A DNA stretch of 64,000 nucleotides from Martinezella rhizogenes (GTDB lineage: Bacteria > Pseudomonadota > Alphaproteobacteria > Rhizobiales > Rhizobiaceae), in NCBI GenBank assembly GCA_013322215.1, contig JAAMEZ010000036.1, positions 372,001 through 436,000 on the forward strand, given 5' to 3'. Below are positions 8,065 to 16,608 of this stretch, in pieces (position 1 is the stretch's first letter; the number at the start of each line of letters is the position of its first letter). The notes below the pieces were generated by a model. The model was not told the DNA's origin. It saw nothing but the letters and a program-made list of their open reading frames with translations, and made no database searches. The position numbers were made by a program, and so were the translations under genes.

Positions 8065-9013
8065 GAAGTTCGATGAACGCCACCTCATCCAGCTTGCCGC
8101 CGTCGTCAAGACAGGCGGCGTCACCGAAGGTGCGGCCCTGCTGGGCCTCGCACAGCCTGCCGTCTCGCGCACCTTATCGATGCTGGAAAAGCGCGTCGGA
8201 GAGCCGCTTTTCATCAAAGGGCGCCGGCCGCTGCAGCCAACGCCGCTTGGCCTGTCGCTTGCCGAACATGGCCTTGTCATGCTGGCGGCCTCGCGCAAGG
8301 CGTCTGATCTTGTGGAGAGCTTCCGTGTCGGCAAGAGCGGGGTCGTCCGGATCGGCGGTACACCCTTTTTCATGGACGCACTGATTGCCCGGCTCTGCGC
8401 CGAGTTTCAGGCCAGCCATCCGGATGTGCGCATCGACCAGAGTTACGGCTATTTCCCCGACCTGCGCGCAGCCCTCAAGGCCGATCAGATCGATCTTGCC
8501 ATATGCCCGATCGACATACTCGACGAGGGTTCCGGGCTCGAATTCCAGCAAATCCTTCCCGGACGCAACGTTGTCGCCTGCCGGGTGACGCATCCGCTAC
8601 TTTTGAAGCGTCGGCCGCAGCCGAGCCACCTTCTCGACTATCCCTGGATTGCGCCGCCACCAGGAAGCCCGCTGCTAGCAGACTTACGCGCTTTGCTATT
8701 GTCCTTCGGCGCGACGGAGATCAAGATCCGCTACACCGGCGGCTCTTTGATGAGCGTGATCAATTACCTGAAATCGGCCGATGCGCTGACCGTCATGCCG
8801 CATAGCGTCGTCTTCGCCCAGCGTAAGGAAAAAACGATCACCGCCCTGCCAATCACCATCCCCCACCCGGAACGCGCACTTTCGATCCTCAAGCGCATCG
8901 ACGCCCCACGCACACCCGCCGTCGATCAATTTGCCGAATACGTCCGCGCCGGCTTCCAGGACCTTCGGCATCTGATCAAACGCCACGAGGAATCGGTGAT
9001 CTGGGGACTTTGA
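8063..9013 (+). CDS. LysR-type transcriptional regulator of the hydroxyquinol operon
   Basis: The 316-residue protein has an N-terminal winged helix-turn-helix (GGVTEGAALLGLAQPAVSRT, residues about 18-37, then LEKRVGEPLF). A substrate-binding regulatory domain follows from about residue 92 (GVVRIGGTPFFMDAL). It is transcribed divergently from the dioxygenase with a 96-base gap carrying a T-N11-A palindrome. This is the classic arrangement in which a LysR activator senses a pathway intermediate and controls the adjacent catabolic operon. The ribosome-binding site is weak (GGATCG), fitting low, autoregulated expression. The effector cannot be read; an aromatic compound or maleylacetate is the natural guess. 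Confidence 0.9.
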   Translation: MKFDERHLIQLAAVVKTGGVTEGAALLGLAQPAVSRTLSMLEKRVGEPLFIKGRRPLQPTPLGLSLAEHGLVMLAASRKASDLVESFRVGKSGVVRIGGTPFFMDALIARLCAEFQASHPDVRIDQSYGYFPDLRAALKADQIDLAICPIDILDEGSGLEFQQILPGRNVVACRVTHPLLLKRRPQPSHLLDYPWIAPPPGSPLLADLRALLLSFGATEIKIRYTGGSLMSVINYLKSADALTVMPHSVVFAQRKEKTITALPITIPHPERALSILKRIDAPRTPAVDQFAEYVRAGFQDLRHLIKRHEESVIWGL

Positions 9014-9079
9014 CGACGGCAGCCACACGCCGGAGGCAAAGCCGCCTTAAAATTATCCCTGGCTGGCAGAAGGGCTTCT

Positions 9080-10066
9080 TCAGGCCCACTCTTCCGCCAG
9101 TCCTCTATCGGCGGTGGTCATCGATTTTTCCGAGAGTGGCTCCAGAGCCGACAAGACACTGGTAAAAGCCTCATCGAGAATGAGCAGCTTGCGGGCATGC
9201 GCGTGCGCATATTCCTCATAAAAGCCGCGCGAGATCCACAGTTGGGAGCGACCGCGCCGGCCGCTCCAGCCGACGCCTCCGATCGATTCCGCCGCGGCAA
9301 GCTTGCGACTGGTATGGGCTCGCGACAGACCGAATGATTGAGCCAGATAGGAAATCGAACTCACATCCGTCAGGAGCCTGCCTTGTCCCGCCAGCACCTC
9401 GGGCTCTATTCCGGCGATCAGCCGGTCCATCAGCAGCCCGCCGGCATCGGCCCAGGTGAAGATCGTATAGAGCGGGCCAGGGCTTCGAATTGCCGGACTC
9501 GTCAAAAGTGCGTGCGCCGCAATCGGCTGCACCAGTGCCAGCAGGTTTTCCGGCTCGGCGTGGAATCTCGCCGCCCTGTTGCCGCCGCCGATGAGATCGA
9601 GAGCTTGAAAATGTACGCTATACCAGTGGGCCAGCATCTGCAGTGTGAACGGCGCCGGCGCCACCTGCTCCGATTGCAGACCGTTTGGGACGGCGATCGG
9701 GCGAACAACATCATATTGCAGGGCTTCGTCAAAGAAGGCATAGGCCGTATTGCGGCTGGCAATCGCATATTGCAGAGCGAGATTTCCAAGGCCACGCCGG
9801 GTCAGTCCTGCTCCCGACACGCGAATTGTTCGAAAGTAGTCACCTAGTGCGGCATGGCAGAGGAGCCAGCGTTGCTGGGTCGCAAAAAGTGCTGCGGTTC
9901 GCGGCGAAGTCTCATGGACTGCAACGAAGCTCCGCGCCAATAAGAGGACTGCGCGGGAGAATGCCACCGGCTCGAACAGACCGTCTGTCTTGCCGGTGGG
10001 CAATGCCCCGCTCGCACGCATGCCGCCTGCCGGCCGATGCACACGAAAATCAAGCACCTTTCCCAT
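9080..10066 (-). CDS. Winged-helix DNA-binding protein of unknown role (possible transcriptional regulator)
   Basis: This 328-residue protein is not one I can name. The start at 10066 (MGKVLDFRVH) follows GAGAGAGCTTTTC; an ATG-initiated frame opening 50 codons upstream lacks a good site. The C-terminal third has SSISYLAQSFGLSRAHTSRK near residue 238, which reads as a helix-turn-helix, followed by a basic wing (GWSGRRGRSQLWIS). The N-terminal 230 residues are mostly alpha-helical with no recognised ligand motif. It is convergent with lysR and divergent from the OmpR-type HTH/TPR gene across a 406-base AT-rich region with dyads, so it may control that gene. Function is inferred only from the HTH. 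Confidence 0.65.
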   Translation of the reverse strand: MGKVLDFRVHRPAGGMRASGALPTGKTDGLFEPVAFSRAVLLLARSFVAVHETSPRTAALFATQQRWLLCHAALGDYFRTIRVSGAGLTRRGLGNLALQYAIASRNTAYAFFDEALQYDVVRPIAVPNGLQSEQVAPAPFTLQMLAHWYSVHFQALDLIGGGNRAARFHAEPENLLALVQPIAAHALLTSPAIRSPGPLYTIFTWADAGGLLMDRLIAGIEPEVLAGQGRLLTDVSSISYLAQSFGLSRAHTSRKLAAAESIGGVGWSGRRGRSQLWISRGFYEEYAHAHARKLLILDEAFTSVLSALEPLSEKSMTTADRGLAEEWA

Positions 10067-10472
10067 GAAAAGCTCTCTCAAGATTGTCGACTGGCTGGCG
10101 TCCGGGTCATCGCTATGCCGTTCCGGGACAATCATGCTGGTGAAGAATGCACAATCCGAAGAAGCGCGGGCAGCGGCCAAGAATATCCCGCCCGTTCTTG
10201 ACGATATTGAGCACATCCCCTCAGCTCATGAACAACCGCCGTAATTTCTCATTATCCATTCAAACAATAGTCGGAGCAGCGCGGCGAGGTCCTGATAAGG
10301 CCATGGCAAGATTCTGATATTTTCTGATACTTTTCTGAAATTGGTGATTTTGCTGGGAAAATTGGCATCTTGCCAATTCCGTTTGAGCTTGCCACTCGAC
10401 CAATAAAGGGATGTGATCTTTTTCTCGATAGCGGCGTCGGCACGTTGACTGTCGAGCAAGGCTCTCCTTATA
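10067..10472. promoter_or_regulatory. AT-rich divergent regulatory region with phased repeats and a dyad
   Basis: No convincing gene is seen; a 77-codon minus frame at 10226-10459 has no ribosome-binding site. The stretch holds three TTCTGA(T/A)A repeats starting at 10312, 10322 and 10333, about one helical turn apart. A perfect dyad AATTGGCA-TCT-TGCCAATT lies at 10360-10378. Both look like regulator-binding sites for the flanking genes. Confidence 0.5.
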
Positions 10473-12251
10473 TTGCACTATATTTTAAATGGTACAGTTG
10501 GGGATCATTGGGAGCAGGTGTTTTGTTTTGCTGGATTCGTTCTTGATCCAGATCGTGCCGAGCTTCACGGACCTGACGGTTCCGCGATCCGGCTACGCCC
10601 AAAGGCTTTTGAACTGCTGAGCTTCCTCGTTGCCAACAGCGGCCGTGTTGTCGGCAAACAGGAACTGATGGAAGCTGTCTGGCCCGGGATCTATGTCGGG
10701 GAAGACAGCCTGTTTCAATGCATTCGCGAAATCCGCACGGCGCTCGCCGACACTGAGCGGCACATGATCAAGCTTGTGTCCGGCCGTGGCTATCTATTCA
10801 CCGCTGAAGTAACCGCAAGGCAGGAGAGCCTGGTACCGCAGCCCGCAGGGCGGGATATGCCGGTCTCCGATGCAAGTGTCATGGCAAACGGTGCTGAGAC
10901 ACCCGGTCGGCGTGGATCGCGCAAGGTTTTGGCTTTCGGCGCATTGGCAATGCTTTGCGCGCTCGCCGTCATCATTGGCGTCACTGTCTTTTCCTCTCGG
11001 GGCGGCGATGTTCTGGGCTCGGGTCAATCGGTCATCGAAGTTCTGCCTGTTGTCGATACGGTCGGCGATTCCCAGAGCTCCGTTTTGGCGCAGGGCATCG
11101 GCGCGGAGATGATCAACGGCCTCGCCGCGATCGACAATATCCGCTTGATAGCGCCGAAAGAACAAAGCCCGTCGGCAGCCTCAAAACCGATTTCCGGACT
11201 TCGCGGCGAAGCCGATTTTCTCTTGCAGAGTGAGCTGCAAAGAAGCCCGCAAGCCTGGATCCTTCAAACGCGGCTCATCAAGGTGAGCAGCCGCGAGATC
11301 GAATCGGTCGCCGAGGTGACGCTGGATGCCACCGAACCCGACAGGCAGCGCCTTGCCTCGCGGCTTGCTGCGGGAGCCGGCTACGAACTCGCCAACCGCC
11401 TCAACAAACTCGAAGAGGCCGGTAGTCTTGCACCTCAAGCCGGCGCCGCCAATGTCGCGATCCAACAGGCAACCGCATCCATCAATCAGACGACGAAGGA
11501 ACGCTTCGCGACTGCGCGATCGATCCTTGAAAAATATCTGAGCGATCAACCGGACAATGCCGATCTGCAGATCGCACTTGCTGCACTGCATCTGCGCGGC
11601 ATTCAGCTCGCCTGGTATGATCCGGCCGAGAGCAGGGAAGCGGAGAACGAGGCAAGATCCCTGATCGAGCGCGCGTTGCGAACAAGACCGAATTCTCTCC
11701 CGGTGCTCGACATCTATTGCCGTTTCCTGACCGCAACCAACCAGTTTTCCGAAAGCCTTGTGGCTTGTGCAAGAGCGCTGAGCCTCAATCCTTGGGATGG
11801 CGCGGCGCTGTTCCAGCTTGGCCTGACACAGATTCAGCTCGGGCGTTTCGAGGATGCGCTTGCGACATTCGAGCTGGCCGACCGCTTCGATACGCCGGCG
11901 GTGTCTCGCTGGACCTGGCTGCTGGGCGCGGGATGGGCTGATATACTTCTCAATCGCAATGAAGATGCCATTGGATGGCTGCAGCGGTCTATCGCAATCA
12001 CGCCCGGCACAGGACGCGCGCATATGCTTTTGGCGACCGCCTATCAGCGGCTGGGCCGAACCGACGAAGCCAAACAAGCTCTGGCGAAGGGGCTGGAACT
12101 GAGACCAGGCTCGACAGCCGCGAATATCGCCCTGCCCGCTCGTAATACCAGTCCGATCTACCTCGCAGCGCGCCAGGATATCAGCCAAACGCTGATCGAG
12201 CTCGGGCTACCGGCCGGGGACGAGGCGCAAAAGTCCGACGGCGGGAACTGA
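10473..12251 (+). CDS. Membrane-anchored OmpR-type winged-helix regulator with TPR domain (CadC-like architecture)
   Basis: Up to 592 residues. Residues about 17-110 form an OmpR/PhoB-type winged helix (IRLRPKAFELLSFLVANSG, KQELMEAVWPG, VGEDSLFQCIREIRTAL, VSGRGYLF). A single transmembrane helix lies near 150-172 (LAFGALAMLCALAVIIGVTVF). The rest has a TolB/adenylate-cyclase-associated-like region and then tetratricopeptide-like repeats to the end. The topology places the DNA-binding domain in the cytosol and the TPR part outside, like CadC or ToxR. The first possible start is TTG at 10473; GTG at 10518 (VFCFAGF) is equally plausible because homologues usually begin just before FAGFVLD. The role is inferred to be one-component signalling; the signal is unknown. 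A TadG-like secreted protein follows 135 bases downstream on the same strand. Confidence 0.8.
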   Translation: MHYILNGTVGDHWEQVFCFAGFVLDPDRAELHGPDGSAIRLRPKAFELLSFLVANSGRVVGKQELMEAVWPGIYVGEDSLFQCIREIRTALADTERHMIKLVSGRGYLFTAEVTARQESLVPQPAGRDMPVSDASVMANGAETPGRRGSRKVLAFGALAMLCALAVIIGVTVFSSRGGDVLGSGQSVIEVLPVVDTVGDSQSSVLAQGIGAEMINGLAAIDNIRLIAPKEQSPSAASKPISGLRGEADFLLQSELQRSPQAWILQTRLIKVSSREIESVAEVTLDATEPDRQRLASRLAAGAGYELANRLNKLEEAGSLAPQAGAANVAIQQATASINQTTKERFATARSILEKYLSDQPDNADLQIALAALHLRGIQLAWYDPAESREAENEARSLIERALRTRPNSLPVLDIYCRFLTATNQFSESLVACARALSLNPWDGAALFQLGLTQIQLGRFEDALATFELADRFDTPAVSRWTWLLGAGWADILLNRNEDAIGWLQRSIAITPGTGRAHMLLATAYQRLGRTDEAKQALAKGLELRPGSTAANIALPARNTSPIYLAARQDISQTLIELGLPAGDEAQKSDGGN

Positions 12252-12386
12252 CAAGGAAAGTATTCAGTCGGCCAGCATCTATTAAAAATACAACTCATTG
12301 CTAGAAGTTGAGTCGCCGTCTAAACCACGCCTTTATATGTTTTGCCCATTCTCAGACCAAAGATTAAATCTTTTCTGGTAGGAATA

Positions 12387-13343
12387 ATGAGCACTCCCTT
12401 TTTGCGGCAACTAAGCCGCCTGACAAAGGATCGCGCTGGCAATTTCGCGACACTGACGGCGCTGATCGCAGTCCCGCTGGCCGCGGCTGCCGGCTTGGCA
12501 GTTGATTACGCATCCGCGGTACATCAACGAACGAATTTGCAGGAAATCGCCGATGGAGCCGCTCTTGCCGGCGGCAAGATTTTCGATGGCACCAACTTGG
12601 CTGCCGCGCAGGCGGAGGCCACACGCTTCATCACCGCCTACGCGGACACGACGCCTGCCAACCTCAGCTATACCATCACAGCAAACGGACGCATCCTTTC
12701 GGTCAATTTGACCGGGGCGGTGCCCACAAACCTGATGCGCATCGTCAACATCAACAGCGTCAACATCGGCGTGAACTCCCAAGCCACGGCTCCGGCAAAG
12801 CCCGACATCGTGACGATCACGCCGACACAGGCGCAGGGATGGTACTATAAAGTCATCACGATCCGCGTCGTCAGGCCCAATGCGACAGCTGAAACCGTGG
12901 TCGGCACCGTGACCTATCAGCCGACGACTCATAACAACGATGGTCAGGGCACCATGACGGCCGTCCCGTCCGGCCCGATTACGCTGGGCCAATACACCAA
13001 GCTCGTGCTGCAGATGGACGTCAAGGACGATGGCTGCCCGCTCGGCAAGACGGCGTCCATCTCCAACAATAGTGCCGTGAGCTGTAACAGCAAAAACTCG
13101 GCCGGCACAAAATACGATCTGACGCTACGGACCGATGATCCAAACACCTCGAACTATCTCTTCGTCGACGGGAGCCAACTCCCCAAGGGCGTCACCTTGC
13201 CGATCGAGAATTATTTCGGCTGCCAGGCCACCCAAAAACATGCCTGGGAAGATGGCGGTGGTTGGGATCGACAGGACTTTTTCTATACGATCTCATCGCA
13301 ATGTTCGTCGGCCGATGGCGATGCCGTGCGCCTCACGAACTGA
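12387..13343 (+). CDS. TadE/TadG-like (Flp pilus assembly-type) membrane-anchored secreted protein
   Basis: The 318-residue protein starts at ATG 12387 with TAGGAATA upstream. The N-terminus has a basic stretch then DRAGNFATLTALIAVPLAAAAGLAVDYA near residue 14, the RxGNFA(T/V)xxAL signature of TadE/TadG and related pilus-like proteins. This is one transmembrane helix with the rest outside. The remaining 260 residues are beta-rich with paired cysteines near the C-terminus (DGCPLG, AVSCNS, YFGCQ, SSQCSS). No tad secretion genes are nearby, so it is an orphan. The frame ends at TGA 13341-13343, but 28 more sense-like codons follow in the same phase to a TAA; this may be a recent premature stop or chance. 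Confidence 0.75.
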   Translation: MSTPFLRQLSRLTKDRAGNFATLTALIAVPLAAAAGLAVDYASAVHQRTNLQEIADGAALAGGKIFDGTNLAAAQAEATRFITAYADTTPANLSYTITANGRILSVNLTGAVPTNLMRIVNINSVNIGVNSQATAPAKPDIVTITPTQAQGWYYKVITIRVVRPNATAETVVGTVTYQPTTHNNDGQGTMTAVPSGPITLGQYTKLVLQMDVKDDGCPLGKTASISNNSAVSCNSKNSAGTKYDLTLRTDDPNTSNYLFVDGSQLPKGVTLPIENYFGCQATQKHAWEDGGGWDRQDFFYTISSQCSSADGDAVRLTN

Positions 13344-13386
13344 TGCGACGGCAAGCTGACGACCGGCTGCGTCGTTGATCCTAACC

Positions 13387-13403
13387 CGGCGCCATTGGCG
13401 CCG
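13387..13403. terminator. Stem-loop between convergent tadG-like and allE genes
   Basis: CGGCGCC-ATT-GGCGCCG is a perfect 7-bp GC-rich stem with a 3-base loop in an 83-base convergent gap. There is no T-tract, so termination is only probable. Confidence 0.45.
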
Positions 13404-13426
13404 AGCTTGTCGCAAAGCCGGTTGGC

Positions 13427-14263
13427 TTAACGGCGCGAACCGAAGGGACGGAGCGCCATATGGCGATTGACGTCCTTATAAAGCAGGTAGCGGAACGGGC
13501 CTGGACCGCCAGCATAGCAAGCCTGCGGGCAGAAGGCACGCAACCACATGAAGTCGCCGGCTTCGACTTCGACCCAATCCTGATTCAAGCGATAGACGGC
13601 CTTGCCTTCCAGCACATAGAGGCCATGCTCCATGACATGGGTTTCCGCGAAAGGAATGACGGCGCCGGGCTGGAGAGTGACGATCGTCACGTGCATGTCG
13701 TGCCGCAGGTCGGACGGATCGACGAAGCGGGTTGTTGCCCAGCGTCCCTCCGTGCCCGGCATGACGGACGGCGCAATATCCTTCTCGTTCAAGATGAGCG
13801 GCTCCGGATGAGCCAGCCCTTCGACAGCCTCGTATGCCTTGCGCACCCAATGGAAGCGAGCATGAGCGCCCGAGCGGTTGTGCAGCGACCATTTCAGGCC
13901 CGGTGGCAGGAAGGCATAGCCGCCCGGCTGGAGAGCATGCTTGCCGGAGGGCAAGGTGAGTTCGACTTCGCCATCGACGACGAAGAGCACACCCTCGGCC
14001 TCGCTATCCTGTTCCGGCCTGTCACTGCCGCCGCCCGGCGCCACTTCCATCACATATTGCGAAAAGGTCTCGGCAAAACCCGAGAGCGGCCGTGCGATCA
14101 CCCAGCAGCGCGTATCGTTCCAGAAGGGCAGATAGCTGGTAACGATGTCCTGCATCACTCCCTTGGGGATGACCGCGTACGCCTCCGTGAATACGGCACG
14201 CCCCGTCAGCAAGTCGCTCTGGGGCGGATGGCCGCCAAGAGAGGAGTAGTACTTTCTTTCCAT
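13427..14263 (-). CDS. allE: (S)-ureidoglycine aminohydrolase, bicupin
   Basis: The 278-residue protein is a two-cupin enzyme. The first cupin spans about residues 60-125 (EGVLFVVDGEVELTLPSGKH), the second about 190-260. The second keeps the manganese site of AllE: ETHVMEHG supplies Glu and two His near residue 217, and CPQACY supplies Gln near 253. It converts (S)-ureidoglycine, from allantoate, to (S)-ureidoglycolate plus ammonia in purine and ureide nitrogen recycling. The ATG at 14263 has AGGG about nine bases upstream. No other allantoin genes are visible here, so it must cooperate with a pathway elsewhere. The family match is strong over the whole length. Confidence 0.9.
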   Translation of the reverse strand: MERKYYSSLGGHPPQSDLLTGRAVFTEAYAVIPKGVMQDIVTSYLPFWNDTRCWVIARPLSGFAETFSQYVMEVAPGGGSDRPEQDSEAEGVLFVVDGEVELTLPSGKHALQPGGYAFLPPGLKWSLHNRSGAHARFHWVRKAYEAVEGLAHPEPLILNEKDIAPSVMPGTEGRWATTRFVDPSDLRHDMHVTIVTLQPGAVIPFAETHVMEHGLYVLEGKAVYRLNQDWVEVEAGDFMWLRAFCPQACYAGGPGPFRYLLYKDVNRHMALRPFGSRR

Positions 14264-14343
14264 TGTCTAAGCCCTTCATTCTCATCGTTTCGGGGTTAAG
14301 GCATCTGCCTTCCCGTCATTGCATAGGAAGCCGGAATGCAGCG

Positions 14344-15009
14344 TTACGTTGCCCCTGCCCCCTCCAGTAATTTCACGATCCCAGCATAACCGCGACTGCG
14401 GGCATGCTGCAGCGGTGTCATGCCGTCATTGTCGGCCAGATTGACGTTTGCGCCGGCATCTATCAACAGCTTGACGATTTGAACATGACGCGAACCGCCG
14501 TCGCCGAGAATGACGGCCTCGATCAGGGCCGTCCACCCCAGCCGATTGATGTGATCGACATCGACGCCCGCCTTGATCAAGGTGTCGACGGTTTCGACGT
14601 GACCGCGCTCGGAGGCTGGAATAAGCGCCGTGCCGCCATATCGGTTAGTGCTCTTGAGATCCGCCCCATGGGCGAGCGTCAGCTTGAGAATATCAAGATG
14701 GCCACGAGCGCCGGCATAAAGATAGGGGCTGTCTTGAATATCGTCCTTGGCATTGACGTCGGCGCCCGCCTCGATCAGCGCCCGTGCGGCCTCCGCCTTG
14801 TTGCCATGGGTCGCGACAAGAAGCGGCGTCGCGCCGTTTGTATCTCGCGCCTCGATGGCGGCGCCACTATCAAGCAATTGATGGATGGCGGCGACATCAC
14901 CCGTCGCGGCAGCCTTGTGTAGTCGAAGATCCATTGTGTCGCCGGAGGCCATAGAAGAAGTGCAGACAGCCGCCAGGAAAAACGAAGCCGACAACAGAAG
15001 TTTCAACAT
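14344..15009 (-). CDS. Secreted ankyrin-repeat protein
   Basis: The 221-residue protein begins with a cleavable-looking signal peptide (MLKLLLSASFFLAAVCTSSMAS). About five to six ankyrin repeats of roughly 33 residues follow, marked by recurring G-TPL/TAL, A-GH/GN and LI-AGADV motifs (for example near residues 58, 92, 126, 158 and 196). Ankyrin repeats bind proteins; the signal peptide places this one in the periplasm. Small periplasmic ankyrin proteins are sometimes linked to stress protection, but nothing in this context shows a partner. It shares orientation with allE but is separated by 80 bases. Function unknown. Confidence 0.8.
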   Translation of the reverse strand: MLKLLLSASFFLAAVCTSSMASGDTMDLRLHKAAATGDVAAIHQLLDSGAAIEARDTNGATPLLVATHGNKAEAARALIEAGADVNAKDDIQDSPYLYAGARGHLDILKLTLAHGADLKSTNRYGGTALIPASERGHVETVDTLIKAGVDVDHINRLGWTALIEAVILGDGGSRHVQIVKLLIDAGANVNLADNDGMTPLQHARSRGYAGIVKLLEGAGAT

Positions 15010-15156
15010 GCCTTGTCCCGTTGGTGCCTTTGCCCAAACCTAGCAGGGAACCACGCTTCGGAAAATCAAATATCCGAGCCCTGACCGCTGAGAAAACGAA
15101 AACAGTTTCAGGATTTTGCATTGCAATAGCCGGCATCCACGATCTCGGACCGGCAG

Positions 15157-16608
15157 TTACCGCTTTTGGTGCCAGCCCATGTCTGCCACCACGATCGACG
15201 GCGGTATGGAGCCGATCTGCAGCCGCACGCAAAAACCGTGGCCGGTATCCGGGAACGAAACCCGCCCGCCGTGAAGTTCGGCAGCCTTCTTGACCAGATT
15301 CAGTCCCAGGCCTGCGCCAGATGAGCTGGCATTGATGCGGCGAAACGGCTCGAAGACACGGTCGCGCTCCGCCAGTGGTATGCCGGGACCTTCGTCGCAG
15401 ACATCGATCGTACCGGCCGCGCCGACGCGAACGATGATCGCGCCCTTTCCTCCGGCGTGATCGATCGCATTTCGGATCAGGTTGACGACCGCCATTTCGA
15501 TCGTCGATGCCTGGATCACGAAGACTGCTTCCTCAGAGTTCGGCTCGAAGTCGAAATCGTAACCGGCGTCCATCGCAATCGGCGCGAGATCGGCAGCGAT
15601 GTTTTCGACCAGCCCATTCAGATCCTGCTTCTCCGCGCGCAATTCGACCACGCCGATCGCCTGCATCTCAAGGAGCTGATGGGCGACGCGGGACAATCGG
15701 TCGATATCGTCCCGAAGCTGGTGACTGACTTCCGCTTCGGGCAGAAGGTCCGCCCGCGTCCGCGCGATCGCAATCGGCGTCCGCAGCTCATGCGCAGCAT
15801 CGGCAAGGAAGCGGTTATGCCTATTATACCCCTCGTCCAGCTTCGAAAGAGCATGATTGAATGCGTCCACCAGAGGGATGATCTCTGTCGGCACCTTGGA
15901 GCGCTCGAGACGGGCCGAGCGGGTATCGAAGTCGATCGCCTGCGCCTGCGTTGCCGTTTCCACAAGCCCGCTCAGCGATCGGCCGACGGCGCGCGGCGTG
16001 ACGAGCAGCGTCGCAATCCCGGTCAGCGCCAGTATCGGAGCGACGCCGATGAAGATGACGAATGCCAAGGCCGGCAATACGTTGAGCCAATGGATCTCGC
16101 CACGCGGCCCCTTGGGAACCTCGACACGCATATTGATCCACACGTTCAAGCCGTCATTGTCAAAGCCGCGCTCGGTGGCCGCCATGATCTGCAGCTTTCC
16201 GGCTGATGTTTCCCGGTTCTCGACCGTGGCATGTGCCCCATTGCCGGCCTCCACTCTCGCCCGGTCGATCGTCCACGGAAAACTCTCCGTGAGAGCGGCC
16301 GTCGGTATCTGCCCATATTGAAGGAGTATCCCCTTATGGTCGCGGATCGTGAACCAGAGCTCCGGATAGCGTCTCTTCAGCTCCACCACCTCCTGCGTCT
16401 CCGCCACCTGCAGCTGCCCGTCATCATCCCTCGTCACCTGCTGCGCGACGACGCGCACGGCCTCCTCATTGGCATCCTCCAGCTCGGGATTGATGATCCA
16501 GATCCAACCGACGAGAAGGACGAAGAAGAGAACGAGAAGGAAGGCTTGCAAGGCAATCAGGCGCTTTATCAGCCCCCAGCGTAACGATCGGCTGCGCTCC
16601 GGGCTCAT
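15157..16608 (-). CDS. Sensor histidine kinase (EnvZ/QseC-like)
   Basis: The 483-residue protein has an N-terminal helix (residues about 15-40), a periplasmic sensor region of about 140 residues, and a second helix near 178-205. A HAMP-like linker follows, then the dimerisation box FLADAAHELRTPIA with phospho-accepting His273. The HATPase domain has NLIRNAIDHA (N box), DEGPGIPLAE (G1) and GAGLGLNLVKKAAELHGG (G2). It should autophosphorylate and pass phosphate to the response regulator, whose stop overlaps this start by four bases. The stimulus is unknown; the periplasmic domain shows no named fold. The C-terminal tail after the ATPase domain is a short unremarkable extension. Confidence 0.92.
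   Translation of the reverse strand: MSPERSRSLRWGLIKRLIALQAFLLVLFFVLLVGWIWIINPELEDANEEAVRVVAQQVTRDDDGQLQVAETQEVVELKRRYPELWFTIRDHKGILLQYGQIPTAALTESFPWTIDRARVEAGNGAHATVENRETSAGKLQIMAATERGFDNDGLNVWINMRVEVPKGPRGEIHWLNVLPALAFVIFIGVAPILALTGIATLLVTPRAVGRSLSGLVETATQAQAIDFDTRSARLERSKVPTEIIPLVDAFNHALSKLDEGYNRHNRFLADAAHELRTPIAIARTRADLLPEAEVSHQLRDDIDRLSRVAHQLLEMQAIGVVELRAEKQDLNGLVENIAADLAPIAMDAGYDFDFEPNSEEAVFVIQASTIEMAVVNLIRNAIDHAGGKGAIIVRVGAAGTIDVCDEGPGIPLAERDRVFEPFRRINASSSGAGLGLNLVKKAAELHGGRVSFPDTGHGFCVRLQIGSIPPSIVVADMGWHQKR

Noticed and set aside
10226..10459. A 77-codon minus frame in the regulatory gap
   Set aside because: No ribosome-binding site, AT-rich low-quality protein, and it overlaps the phased repeats and dyad.
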